Assembly (NCBI GenBank): GCA_011048995.1 | Contig: DSCS01000018.1 | Location: 62,001 to 126,000, forward strand | Reading direction: 5' to 3' | Source of the DNA: Bacillota bacterium | GTDB lineage: Bacteria; Macinerneyibacteriota; Macinerneyibacteria; Macinerneyibacteriales; DSCS01 | DNA: 64,000 nt | In this document: piece after piece, positions 19,030-27,864 of the stretch | Layout: every line of letters starts with the position of its first letter | Numbering within the stretch: the first letter of the stretch is position 1 | The notes under the pieces: generated by a model | Seen by the model: the letters and a program-made list of their open reading frames with translations, nothing else | Database searches by the model: none | What the model was told of the DNA's origin: nothing | Made by a program: the position numbers and the translations under genes

Positions 19030-20417
19030 CTCTTTTGCCCCGTATTTCTCTGAAAGCCAAGTTTTTGATTGGATTTCTCCTGGCTTTTCTACCCACCTTC
19101 ATCTTTTTTAACATTTTGATCTTTCAGGAAGTCGCAGAGAATTTAGAAAAAGAGCGCTTGGAAACAATGGCCACAGTGGCTGAAAATGCAGCTCTTATTG
19201 CCGAAGAGTATATGGCGCTGAATCAGTCGGATCTTCTTTCCCTCCAACAGGTTGTCGTGAACATTCAAAAAAATCCTGATGTCCGGAAGGCTTTTATTTT
19301 AAATTCTGAAGGAGCGCTTATCGCCCACTCGGATATTGCCCGATTGAAAGAGGGGGGAGAAACTGTTGAAAACATTGAAGGAGAGATCCTTTTACTGCGG
19401 GAGAGTTCTGTAACCCGTTATCAAAAAGGACTTTATACTTTAGTGGCTGAAATCCGACGCTGGGATAACGAGCCTAAAGGGGTCATTGCCGTGGAATATT
19501 CAAAACAGGCGATAGGGCGTCTGCTTCGCCGTGTTTTGATAAAAACTATTGGCCTGACAGCAGCTGATCTGATCATAGTCGTCTTTTTTGTCTACTTGAT
19601 CTTTACGATCATCATCAAGCCCCTTCAGCAATTGCATAAAGGTGTCGTCGACCTTGCCCGTGGCAATTATCAGACAACCGTGCGGGTGAGCAGCAATGAT
19701 GAAATCGGCGATCTGACCCGGGAGTTTAATATTATGGTCGCCAGTCTGCGGGAAAAAGAGATCATAAGAGATATGTTTTCCAAGTATTTAAGCCCTGACA
19801 TTGCCGAATACATTCTAAATAACAGAGACAAAGTCAGCTTTGGCGGGGAGGTTGCGCGATTATCTGTTATGTTTGCTGATATACGCGGGTTTACCGCTTT
19901 CAGCGAAAAGCTCCCGCCTCGGGATATTGTGCGTTTTCTCAACAGTTATCTGACTCAAATGGTGGATGTCGTTTTCCAATATCATGGCACTTTGGATAAA
20001 TTCCTAGGGGATGGATTGCTGGCGATTTTCGGGGCACCGGTCCCGGACCCGGATCATGCTTTTCATGCTGTCCAATCAGGGTTTGCTATGATCCGGCATA
20101 TGAATGAATATAATAAAAAAAGGGTCTCCTGGGGAGAAGAACCGATTTATTTGGGAATCGGCATCAATTCAGGGAGTACTTTGGTCGGAAATATCGGCTC
20201 CAGCCAACGTACTGAATATACTGTTATCGGCGACACGGTGAATACAGCATCACGCCTGGAGGGATTAGCCAAAGAAAATGAGCTGTTGATCACGGCATCG
20301 ACATATGAGGAGATCCGTGACAGAGTCCATTGTCACCCCCTGGGCGATTTTGTGGTCAAAAACAGGGTTGAGCCTGTGACCGTGTATAAAGTCATCGGGA
20401 TAAAGGATGAGCAGTAA
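19026..20417 (+). CDS. Membrane class III adenylate/guanylate cyclase with periplasmic sensor and HAMP
   Basis: Two TM segments, HAMP (ARGNYQTTVRVSSNDEIGDLTREFN), catalytic FADIRGFT and DKFLGDGLLAIFG. Confidence 0.93.
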   Translation: MTLLPRISLKAKFLIGFLLAFLPTFIFFNILIFQEVAENLEKERLETMATVAENAALIAEEYMALNQSDLLSLQQVVVNIQKNPDVRKAFILNSEGALIAHSDIARLKEGGETVENIEGEILLLRESSVTRYQKGLYTLVAEIRRWDNEPKGVIAVEYSKQAIGRLLRRVLIKTIGLTAADLIIVVFFVYLIFTIIIKPLQQLHKGVVDLARGNYQTTVRVSSNDEIGDLTREFNIMVASLREKEIIRDMFSKYLSPDIAEYILNNRDKVSFGGEVARLSVMFADIRGFTAFSEKLPPRDIVRFLNSYLTQMVDVVFQYHGTLDKFLGDGLLAIFGAPVPDPDHAFHAVQSGFAMIRHMNEYNKKRVSWGEEPIYLGIGINSGSTLVGNIGSSQRTEYTVIGDTVNTASRLEGLAKENELLITASTYEEIRDRVHCHPLGDFVVKNRVEPVTVYKVIGIKDEQ

Positions 20418-20763
20418 CAGAGAGATCGGCGCCCATGCCGAAAACAAAGCAGCTGAATATTTGAAACAGAAGGGGTATCATATTCTTGAGCAGAATTTCC
20501 GGACGCCTTTGGGAGAAATTGATATTATCGCAAAAAATAAACGGGATATCGTCTTTTGTGAAGTCAAATACCGGAAGGGCGTCAAGGCTCCCTCTTTAGA
20601 AATGATAAACAAAGACAAACAGAAAAAGATTATCAAAGCCGCTTATGCTTATATTAAAAAAAATGAGCATAAATGGAAGAAGCCGTATGATTTCCGATTT
20701 GATGCCTTAGGATTGTCCGACAGGGAAGTGATTCATATCGAAGGGGCCTTTTATGAATGCTGA
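20407..20763 (+). CDS. YraN/UPF0102 family protein
   Basis: GAHAENKAAEYLKQKGYHILEQNFRTPLGEIDIIA..VFCEVKYR. Confidence 0.93.
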   Translation: MSSNREIGAHAENKAAEYLKQKGYHILEQNFRTPLGEIDIIAKNKRDIVFCEVKYRKGVKAPSLEMINKDKQKKIIKAAYAYIKKNEHKWKKPYDFRFDALGLSDREVIHIEGAFYEC

Positions 20764-22327
20764 TATGCGAAAAAAAACCGTTGTTTATCTGGTCGTCCGT
20801 ATTTTTATTATTAATGCTATTATCGCCTTTTTATATTTTATGAATACATCACCGTCTCTCTCCCGGACTGTCTTTCTTTCGGCATTGATCAGCGTCAATA
20901 TTCTGTTTTTAATCGCTCTTTTTATCCTTCATCACCTTAATACCTTAAAGGTCTTTCTCTACGCCCATTTTATCTTTGATGTCCTTCTCATCACCGTTTT
21001 AAGTTTCTTTGACGGGGGTGTGATGAACAGCGATATGCCGCTTCTCTTTTATCTGATTATATTAGCTGCAGGGATCTTTTTTTATGACCGTGGAAGCATA
21101 CTCGTAGCCACGTTAATAAGCTTGTGTTATATCAGTTCGTTTATACTTCTTTTAACGGAGAAGATCCCGGCATGGGATGTTGCCGGAGCCCTCATGCCTC
21201 CCCCTGAAGCCAGGCAGATGGCCTTTTTGACACTTTTTATTCATCTTGTCCTTTTTTATATCGCCAGTTATGTGATTTCCAACCTGGGCATGGCCTATCT
21301 CAAAAAAGGGGAAGAGGTCGAAGTTCAGCGTATTCTTTTGGATGATATATTTGAGAATGTGACATTTGCCCTTTTTGTCTTTGACAATAAAGGGTTGCTT
21401 AGCCGCTGGAACACGCTAGGAGTAGATTTTTCGGAAAAAACCTTGAAATTAGGGCTTTCTTATGAAAAGGTTCTTCCTGATGATGTCGGCATTGCCATGA
21501 GAAAAATCTATCAGCATCATGTGCGAAATTACAGTGATGATATAAGGAAAGGCGGGCGCTATTTTAATATTCAGATCTCGTCTATACGGAAAGAGGAAAA
21601 GGATATGGGATACATGGTCCTTATCCATGACATTACTTCAAAAAAAGAGTTGGAAGAAAAACTTTTGGAGATGGACAAGCTGGCCTATTTGGGGACCTTG
21701 GGCGCCGGAATGGCTCATGAATTGCGCAATCCGCTGGCTTCTCTATACGGGAGTATTCAGCTCTTGGATGAGAAGCCGTTCAATGCCAAGGATAAGCATC
21801 TCTACGGATTGATCCTCAAAGAAGCGGAACGACTGAATACCATTGTTTCCGACTTTTTAGATTTCGTCAAAGGGGAGCAGGTGGAAAAACGAGCCATTCC
21901 TTTGAAAGAATTGATCCGGGAGATCATCTTAATGCTTTCTGTTTTGAATACGAAAGAGATCCGCTTAGAAGGAGAAGAGCTTTCCGTTTTAGGGGACAGA
22001 AACCTTCTGATACAGACTTTTAATAACCTTGTCTGGAACGCTGTAGAGGCTTCTGAAAAATCAGAGGATCCTGTTGACATATTTGTTCGCAAAGAAGGGG
22101 ACCTGGCTGTCATTGAGATCAGTGACAAAGGGGTCGGTATCGCTCCAGGTGAAATACCGCATATTTTCACTCCCTTTTATTCTAAAAAAAAGAACGGCAC
22201 CGGGCTGGGGCTGGCGATTGTGAAAAAGAACCTCATCAATATGGATGGACGCATCGAGGTGGAATCATGTAAAAATAAGGGGACTGTCATGCGTATTTTC
22301 CTTCCCAGGGCCCGGGCAGAGATTTAA
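20753..22327 (+). CDS. Membrane sensor histidine kinase with PAS domain
   Basis: Six hydrophobic segments, PAS-like region, GMAHELRNPLASLYGSIQLL H-box, HATPase motifs DKGVGI..GTGLGLAIVKKN. Confidence 0.93.
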   Translation: MNADMRKKTVVYLVVRIFIINAIIAFLYFMNTSPSLSRTVFLSALISVNILFLIALFILHHLNTLKVFLYAHFIFDVLLITVLSFFDGGVMNSDMPLLFYLIILAAGIFFYDRGSILVATLISLCYISSFILLLTEKIPAWDVAGALMPPPEARQMAFLTLFIHLVLFYIASYVISNLGMAYLKKGEEVEVQRILLDDIFENVTFALFVFDNKGLLSRWNTLGVDFSEKTLKLGLSYEKVLPDDVGIAMRKIYQHHVRNYSDDIRKGGRYFNIQISSIRKEEKDMGYMVLIHDITSKKELEEKLLEMDKLAYLGTLGAGMAHELRNPLASLYGSIQLLDEKPFNAKDKHLYGLILKEAERLNTIVSDFLDFVKGEQVEKRAIPLKELIREIILMLSVLNTKEIRLEGEELSVLGDRNLLIQTFNNLVWNAVEASEKSEDPVDIFVRKEGDLAVIEISDKGVGIAPGEIPHIFTPFYSKKKNGTGLGLAIVKKNLINMDGRIEVESCKNKGTVMRIFLPRARAEI

Positions 22328-22495
22328 TAGACACTGCTCTTTTTGTAAAAAACTGTTCAACAAAAAGATTTTGGTATTGTTAAAAGAGCAAACTGAACGG
22401 ACTATTTCATTGCTGATTAATTATTTAGTTTACATACTGAAAAATGAGGATTTAAAATACACTTCTCTTGACTGGTTGTGGAAAGGAAATTGATT

Positions 22496-23239
22496 ATGAA
22501 TCCATGGAAAAACGAGAAATTCACATCTGAAAGCCTTGAAGCCATCGATCGTAAATTCCTCCCCGGGACAGGGCAGGAGGTCCAATTCATCATCAATGAA
22601 CTTGGGGCCGAAATCGGCTCATCGCTCCTTGATATCGGCTGCGGAGCGGGGAGGCATTCCATTGAATTGGCCAAAGCAGGTTTTGTTGTTACCGGTATAG
22701 ATATCTCTCCAAAGATGCTTTCAGAAGCAAGGAAAAGAGCTGTGGAGCACAAGATCAAACTCACCCTCCTTGAGGGTGACATTCTCAGCTTATCAGAATT
22801 GCTGAACAGTAATGTTGAAGGTTTCGATGGAGCGATTTGCATCTGTGAATCCGGATTAGGGACTCTGGGATGGCAAAAGGATCTATCCGTACTCAGGAAG
22901 ATCCATAGCTCTTTGAATTATGGAGGCAAGTTGATTTTGACTACCTATAACGGTTTAAAGAAATACAGGGGAGACAGGATCAGGGCCAAAAGTTTTGACT
23001 ACCTTCAGGGGTTGGTTCACTGGCAATTACCCGATGACTGGTATGATGATCACGATCATGGGGAAAAACTTAAAGATATTCAAAGGGTCTATATCCCGGC
23101 TGAATTAAAAATGTTGTGTGAAATTGCGGGATTCAATTTTGTTGAAATTCTGGGGTGCAAACCAGGGGAGTTCAAGAGACAGCCTCTTGAACCGGATGAT
23201 ATAGAGATGATGATCATTTGTACCAAAACGAAGAAGTGA
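22496..23239 (+). CDS. Class I SAM-dependent methyltransferase
   Basis: LLDIGCGAGRHSIELAKAGFVVTGIDISPKML. Confidence 0.92.
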   Translation: MNPWKNEKFTSESLEAIDRKFLPGTGQEVQFIINELGAEIGSSLLDIGCGAGRHSIELAKAGFVVTGIDISPKMLSEARKRAVEHKIKLTLLEGDILSLSELLNSNVEGFDGAICICESGLGTLGWQKDLSVLRKIHSSLNYGGKLILTTYNGLKKYRGDRIRAKSFDYLQGLVHWQLPDDWYDDHDHGEKLKDIQRVYIPAELKMLCEIAGFNFVEILGCKPGEFKRQPLEPDDIEMMIICTKTKK

Positions 23240-23336
23240 AAAATAGACAAATTACAAAAGAGATATCAGTAATGAAATTTCCGAAGTCTTCTGATTGGCA
23301 GGTCATGCGTATGGCACTCAGGACAGAACTCCAATA

Positions 23337-23362
23337 AAAAAGCCCTGCAGAAAACAGGGCTT
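23337..23362 (-). terminator. Rho-independent terminator of the tRNA-Asn transcript
   Basis: Minus strand AGCCCTG...CAGGGCT stem followed by TTTTTTATT. Confidence 0.85.
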
Positions 23363-23366
23363 TAAG

Positions 23367-23438
23367 CTCCCCCGGCCGGGCTCGAACCAGCAACAAACCG
23401 GTTAACAGCCGGTTGCTCTACCGTTGAGCTACGGAGGA
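23367..23438 (-). tRNA. tRNA-Asn (anticodon GTT), CCA not encoded
   Basis: Minus strand TCCTCCGTAGCTCAACGGTAGAGCAACCGGCTGTTAACCGGTTTGTTGCTGGTTCGAGCCCGGCCGGGGGAG: 7-bp acceptor with one U-G pair, anticodon loop CTGTTAA, GTTCGAGCC T arm. Confidence 0.95.
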
Positions 23439-23454
23439 GTATGAACGCCTGTTT

Positions 23455-23482
23455 ATCTTATGCAGAATCTGTTTTTTGTCAA
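23455..23482 (-). promoter_or_regulatory. Promoter of tRNA-Asn
   Basis: Minus strand TTGACA (23482-23477), 16-nt spacer, TAAGAT (23460-23455). Confidence 0.7.
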
Positions 23483-23507
23483 GCGAAAATAAAGAAATTA
23501 TTTTAAA

Positions 23508-23536
23508 TTGTCAGAGTTCTTTCTCTATGTTATAAT
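23508..23536 (+). promoter_or_regulatory. Promoter of the acylphosphatase-sigma factor genes
   Basis: TTGTCA (23508-23513), 17-nt spacer, TATAAT (23531-23536). Confidence 0.75.
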
Positions 23537-23562
23537 CATAATACTGTAAAAAGGCGGTGAAA

Positions 23563-23841
23563 ATGACAGAGGCCGGGAAAAAAATAAGAGTGACAGGGCA
23601 CGTGCAAGGCGTGGGTTTCCGGTATTATTGCCTTCGACATGCCCGTCGCCTGGGGATACGGGGATCCGTGAAGAATCATTCCGACGGCTCAGTGATCGTT
23701 GAAGCCTGGGCTTTGCCCGATGACCTGGACGCGTTTATTCCCCTGGTATGCAAGGGGCCGGCTTTTGCTTCAGTGAAAGAGTGTGTTGTTGAAAAACTCA
23801 CGGGTGACCCCGGCGCACAGTCTTTCGAGGTGAAATACTGA
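23563..23841 (+). CDS. acyP: Acylphosphatase
   Basis: VTGHVQGVGFRYYCLRHARRLGIRGSVKNHSDGSVIVEA signature. Confidence 0.95.
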   Translation: MTEAGKKIRVTGHVQGVGFRYYCLRHARRLGIRGSVKNHSDGSVIVEAWALPDDLDAFIPLVCKGPAFASVKECVVEKLTGDPGAQSFEVKY

Positions 23842-23846
23842 TTATA

Positions 23847-24806
23847 ATGGATTGCCAGGGATACATAAAAAAACTACATCATAGCTATAAGAATTATTCT
23901 GCTGATGAGATTCCTGACATCATAAACGAATTGGAAGTCCCGCCGGAATGTTTTCAACAGGTTTTTAATGCGGCCTATGTAACAGTGAAAGAGACCCTTA
24001 AACCGGCCGGATTAGATGCATTAGAACACTATATGGCCGAAGTCAATCATTACCCCGTTCTTGGTGAACAAGAGGAGAAGACTGTCTTTCGCGAATATCG
24101 CGACCGCCCCGGAAAGGAGATGCGAAATCTTCTTATTAAGACCAATTTGCGTTTAGTCATTACTATTGCCCGTAAATATATCAACAGGAATAATAAATCC
24201 ATGCTTCTTGATCTGATTGAAGAGGGAAATATCGGACTTATGATCGCTATTGAAAAATTCGACCCCGAAAGGGAAAACCGTTTTGCGACGTATGCAGCAT
24301 ACTGGATCAAACATTATATTCAGGAATACCTTTATAAAAATATTTCTGTGTTGAAGTTCTCTGACCGTGTCTTCCATAAATATTTGCGCTATAAAAAGAT
24401 CATCAATCATAAGAATGTGCAAAATCATAAGGTCAATGAAGAAGAGCTTAAAAAAGAACTCAAAATGGATTCTTATTCGCTCATGGTCTTGTCATCGCTC
24501 TTTTATCATCCTTTGCAGCTTGAAGAGGAGGCCGATGACCCCGGCGTTGACACTAAAAATGTCTCTGTGGATGACCGGCTGGATGAAAGGATGGCAAATC
24601 ATATGATTCATGAGCGGTTGATCCGAGCCGTCATGGATTTAAAAGAGCGAGAAAGAACAATTCTTGATTATCGGTATGGTATTTTCGGCCAGGAAGTCAT
24701 CTCTTTACGGGAAATCGGGGAAAAGCTGGGTATTTCGAAACAACGCGTTTCTCAAATCGAGAAAAATGCTTTAAAAAAATTAGCGGGAAAATTAAAGAAG
24801 GAGTAA
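23847..24806 (+). CDS. Sigma-70 family RNA polymerase sigma factor (alternative type)
   Basis: Region 2 NLRLVITIARKYINRN..DLIEEGNIGLMIAIEKFDPERENRFATYAAYWIKHYIQEYL; region 4 LREIGEKLGISKQRVSQIEKNALKKL. Confidence 0.92.
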   Translation: MDCQGYIKKLHHSYKNYSADEIPDIINELEVPPECFQQVFNAAYVTVKETLKPAGLDALEHYMAEVNHYPVLGEQEEKTVFREYRDRPGKEMRNLLIKTNLRLVITIARKYINRNNKSMLLDLIEEGNIGLMIAIEKFDPERENRFATYAAYWIKHYIQEYLYKNISVLKFSDRVFHKYLRYKKIINHKNVQNHKVNEEELKKELKMDSYSLMVLSSLFYHPLQLEEEADDPGVDTKNVSVDDRLDERMANHMIHERLIRAVMDLKERERTILDYRYGIFGQEVISLREIGEKLGISKQRVSQIEKNALKKLAGKLKKE

Positions 24807-24809
24807 AAG

Positions 24810-25562
24810 ATGAAACATATGATCATTACCGGGGCTTCGCGGGGCCTGGGGCAGGCTCTCGTTAAAGCTTTGGCTTATGGGAATTTTGTTCTTCATTGTA
24901 TCGCCCGGACAGACATGGGCCCGTTGGCTGCTTCTGTGAAAGGACGGGTCGGAGATATCCGGACCCATTCTTACGATCTCACCCGGTGTGAAGAGATTAC
25001 AGATTTGATGGAAACGATCTTCTCCGAAATAGAAGAACCTGAATTTATCGGCCTGATCAATAATGCAGCGGCCTTGACGCCTGTGGGGCCTTTTGGGAAG
25101 ATCGACTCAAAGAAGTTGTCAGAAGCTGTCAGCTTGAACCTTTCGGCTCCATTGATCCTTATGAATGAATTTGTCCGTCTTTCTTCTTCTTTTCTTTGCG
25201 ATAAAAGAATCCTGAATATCTCTTCAGGGGCTGGAAAACATCCTTACTACGGATGGTCCGCCTATTGTTCATCAAAAGCAGGTCTTGATATGGCAACTCG
25301 GGTTTTTGCCGAAGAACAAAAGGAAAAGAAAGAGAAAGACCGTGTCAAAATACTAAGCCTCTCTCCGGGAATCGTGGATACGGATATGCAGAAGCTGATC
25401 CGGAAACAGCCGCGTGAAAATTTCATCTATGTAGGAAAATTTATTGAATTCCATAAATCGGGAGCTCTTCAGGATCCTGATATGGTTGCTGAAAAGATCA
25501 AAGAGATCCTCTTTTTGGATTTTTTCCCTGACGGAGAGATTCTGGATATCCGGGAATTATAG
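24810..25562 (+). CDS. SDR-family oxidoreductase (sepiapterin-reductase-like)
   Basis: ITGASRGLGQAL, NNAA, YxxxK (YCSSKAG), SPGIVDTDMQ. Confidence 0.9.
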   Translation: MKHMIITGASRGLGQALVKALAYGNFVLHCIARTDMGPLAASVKGRVGDIRTHSYDLTRCEEITDLMETIFSEIEEPEFIGLINNAAALTPVGPFGKIDSKKLSEAVSLNLSAPLILMNEFVRLSSSFLCDKRILNISSGAGKHPYYGWSAYCSSKAGLDMATRVFAEEQKEKKEKDRVKILSLSPGIVDTDMQKLIRKQPRENFIYVGKFIEFHKSGALQDPDMVAEKIKEILFLDFFPDGEILDIREL

Positions 25563-25587
25563 GAGCGGGAAGAAATCGGAATGCCCC

Positions 25588-25616
25588 TTGCCTTCTGAGA
25601 CCTTCTTCATTATACT
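25588..25616 (+). promoter_or_regulatory. Promoter of gpmI
   Basis: TTGCCT (25588-25593), 17-nt spacer, TATACT (25611-25616). Confidence 0.6.
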
Positions 25617-25640
25617 GGCAGACAAAGGGAGGACGGACGT

Positions 25641-27209
25641 ATGAAAAAACCCTATATGCTGCTCATCAGAGACGGTTGGGGCCACAGCCCCGACTCTCGG
25701 GGGAATGCTGTTGCAGCGTCAAAACCCCATTATCATGAGCATTATATCCAAACGTATCCTTCAGTTCTTATTCAGGCGTCAGGCCTTTTTGTCGGCCTTC
25801 CTGAAGGCTATCAGGGTTCGTCCGAAGTCGGACATCTGAATATGGGAGCCGGGCGGGTCGTTTACCAGAATCTCGTGCGTATCAATAAAGCGGCTCGGGA
25901 AGGGAAATTCGATTCTCTACCGGCCCTCGAAGAGCTGGCCACCCATATCCGTAAAAGCGGCGGGCATATTCATCTTTTCGGATTGGTTCAAGACCAGGGT
26001 GTTCATGCCCATACAGATCATTTACTTCATTATATGAGGGCGTTGAAGAAAAAGGGTGTCTCTCCCAAAAAAATGGCTGTTCATGTGATTACTGACGGAC
26101 GGGACACACCTCCTCAATCCGCCCTGGACTATGTCGGCCCTCTTGAAAAACAATTGGCCGCCGATAATCTGGGGTTTATCGCTTCTGTTACAGGCCGGTA
26201 TTTTGCCATGGACAGGGATAATCGCTGGGAGCGTGTCCGTTTGTTTTATGATCTTCTCACTGAGGGGAAAAGCGCTTCACCGGCTTTTGATTCAGCCGCA
26301 GAAACCATCAGGGATGCCTATGAAAACGGGGAGAATGACGAATTCATCAAACCCAGGGTATTAGAAGATTTCATTCCGATACGGCAAGGAGACGGCCTTC
26401 TCTTTTTTAATTATCGCTTTGACAGGGCCCGTGAGATCACACGATCCTTTATTGAAGAAGGGTTTGACGGATTTCCTGTTAAGACAATCCCGAACCTGTT
26501 TTATTTGGCTGCTACCGAGTTTTATGAGGATATGGAAAAAACAAAGAGAGCCAAAGTGGCTGTAGCCTTTCCCTTAGTCAAATTAAAAAACCTGCTGGGC
26601 GAAATTTTGTCCCGGGAGGGAAAGACACAGCTGCGTATCGCCGAAACAGAGAAATATGCCCATGTGACTTTTTTCTTCAACGGGCAGCAGGATATCGTCT
26701 TTCCCGGGGAAGAACGGGTTCTTGTGGATTCTCCTCAAGTCGCTACTTATGATATGCAGCCTGAAATGTCCGCTCCGGAAGTCACGGAAAAAGTCTTGGA
26801 CGCATTAGACCGGGAAGTTTTTGACGTGATCATCTTAAATTATGCTAACCCGGACATGGTCGGACATACGGGGGTCTTTGAAGCCGCGGTCAAAGCATGC
26901 CATGTGGTGGATGAGATGGTGGGCCGCGTTATCGATAAGGTTTTGGAAAAGGACGGTGTTGTTCTCCTGACCGCTGATCACGGCAATGCTGAACAGATGC
27001 TGGATCCGGAAACAAATGAAGTGCAGACCGCCCATTCCTTAAATCCTGTCTGGCTCAGTATGATCTCAAAAAGAGACGGCCTTCAAAAAGATAAAGTCCA
27101 ATTAAAAGAAAATGGAAAATTGGCTGATCTGGCTCCCACCTTGCTTTCTCTAATGGGGTTGAAGATTCCGGAAGAGATGGATGGTGATATTTTAATACAA
27201 AAGAGGTAA
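25641..27209 (+). CDS. gpmI: 2,3-bisphosphoglycerate-independent phosphoglycerate mutase
   Basis: RDGWGHSPD, GSSEVGHLNMGAGRVVYQ, HVITDGRDTPP, NYANPDMVGHTG, TADHGNAEQM. Confidence 0.97.
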   Translation: MKKPYMLLIRDGWGHSPDSRGNAVAASKPHYHEHYIQTYPSVLIQASGLFVGLPEGYQGSSEVGHLNMGAGRVVYQNLVRINKAAREGKFDSLPALEELATHIRKSGGHIHLFGLVQDQGVHAHTDHLLHYMRALKKKGVSPKKMAVHVITDGRDTPPQSALDYVGPLEKQLAADNLGFIASVTGRYFAMDRDNRWERVRLFYDLLTEGKSASPAFDSAAETIRDAYENGENDEFIKPRVLEDFIPIRQGDGLLFFNYRFDRAREITRSFIEEGFDGFPVKTIPNLFYLAATEFYEDMEKTKRAKVAVAFPLVKLKNLLGEILSREGKTQLRIAETEKYAHVTFFFNGQQDIVFPGEERVLVDSPQVATYDMQPEMSAPEVTEKVLDALDREVFDVIILNYANPDMVGHTGVFEAAVKACHVVDEMVGRVIDKVLEKDGVVLLTADHGNAEQMLDPETNEVQTAHSLNPVWLSMISKRDGLQKDKVQLKENGKLADLAPTLLSLMGLKIPEEMDGDILIQKR

Positions 27210-27230
27210 GAGAGGGAGCCCTCTCTTACC
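27205..27230. terminator. Long hairpin between convergent gpmI and the outer-membrane protein gene
   Basis: GGTAAGAGAGGG (27205-27216) / CCCTCTCTTACC (27219-27230), 12-bp perfect inverted repeat containing the gpmI stop. Confidence 0.6.
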
Positions 27231-27242
27231 CTGATAATGATG

Positions 27243-27731
27243 TTATAAAGCGAATGATACGCCGAACCAGAGTCCCATGTCAGAACCCCAGCCCATAAAG
27301 CGGATTTTTAAATCAGTGAAGAGATGCATATTCGGATTTCCGATGTCATAATCGGCTCCGCCAAGAACGCAGAGCACAAAATCCGTGTCAGAGCCGTCAA
27401 GCCCGGGTCCGACATCCCAACTGACTGTACGGAATCCCAAGCCGCCACCGGCATAGGGGCGAATGGTCCCTGACGTGGGGAAATAATATTGTAAAGTGCC
27501 GTCAATGGAAAAGACGCTGTAGTCTCCGCCCAGGGAGAACTCTAGCTGGGGGACCAGGTAAAGATCACGGGCTAAAGTTCCCAGATTGAGATCAGCACCG
27601 AGGACAAGCTGCTCAAAATCGAAGTTATAACCGATTTTAGCCGATGCTCTTGAAAGGGCCAGGTTGGAAGCGCCATGTGCCAGGCCGAAAGAGCAGATGA
27701 GAACCAGAAGAATCAGTAAACCTTTTTTCAT
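27243..27731 (-). CDS. Small outer-membrane beta-barrel-like protein
   Basis: Signal peptide; alternating beta strands, glycine-rich LGADLNLGTLARDLYLVPQLEFSLGGDYSVFSIDGTLQYYF. Confidence 0.7.
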   Translation of the reverse strand: MKKGLLILLVLICSFGLAHGASNLALSRASAKIGYNFDFEQLVLGADLNLGTLARDLYLVPQLEFSLGGDYSVFSIDGTLQYYFPTSGTIRPYAGGGLGFRTVSWDVGPGLDGSDTDFVLCVLGGADYDIGNPNMHLFTDLKIRFMGWGSDMGLWFGVSFAL

Positions 27732-27764
27732 AAAAACCTCCTTTTAATAACATGGATTCACTTC

Positions 27765-27792
27765 AATATATACAGAAACTGTAAAAAATCAA
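27765..27792 (-). promoter_or_regulatory. Promoter of the outer-membrane protein gene
   Basis: Minus strand TTGATT (27792-27787), 16-nt spacer, TATATT (27770-27765). Confidence 0.6.
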
Positions 27793-27864
27793 GAGAAAAG
27801 GGATTTTCTTTCTTCTTGCCCTGAAGCCACTTTTATGGTAAAAATGCAGAAGGAGGAAAATATT

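Noticed and set aside
22336-22389. Overlapping inverted repeats GCTCTTTT/AAAAGAGC and CTTTTTGT/ACAAAAAG after the histidine kinase gene
   Set aside because: Possible weak terminator, but A/T-rich stems and no clear downstream T-run; not strong enough to list as a feature.
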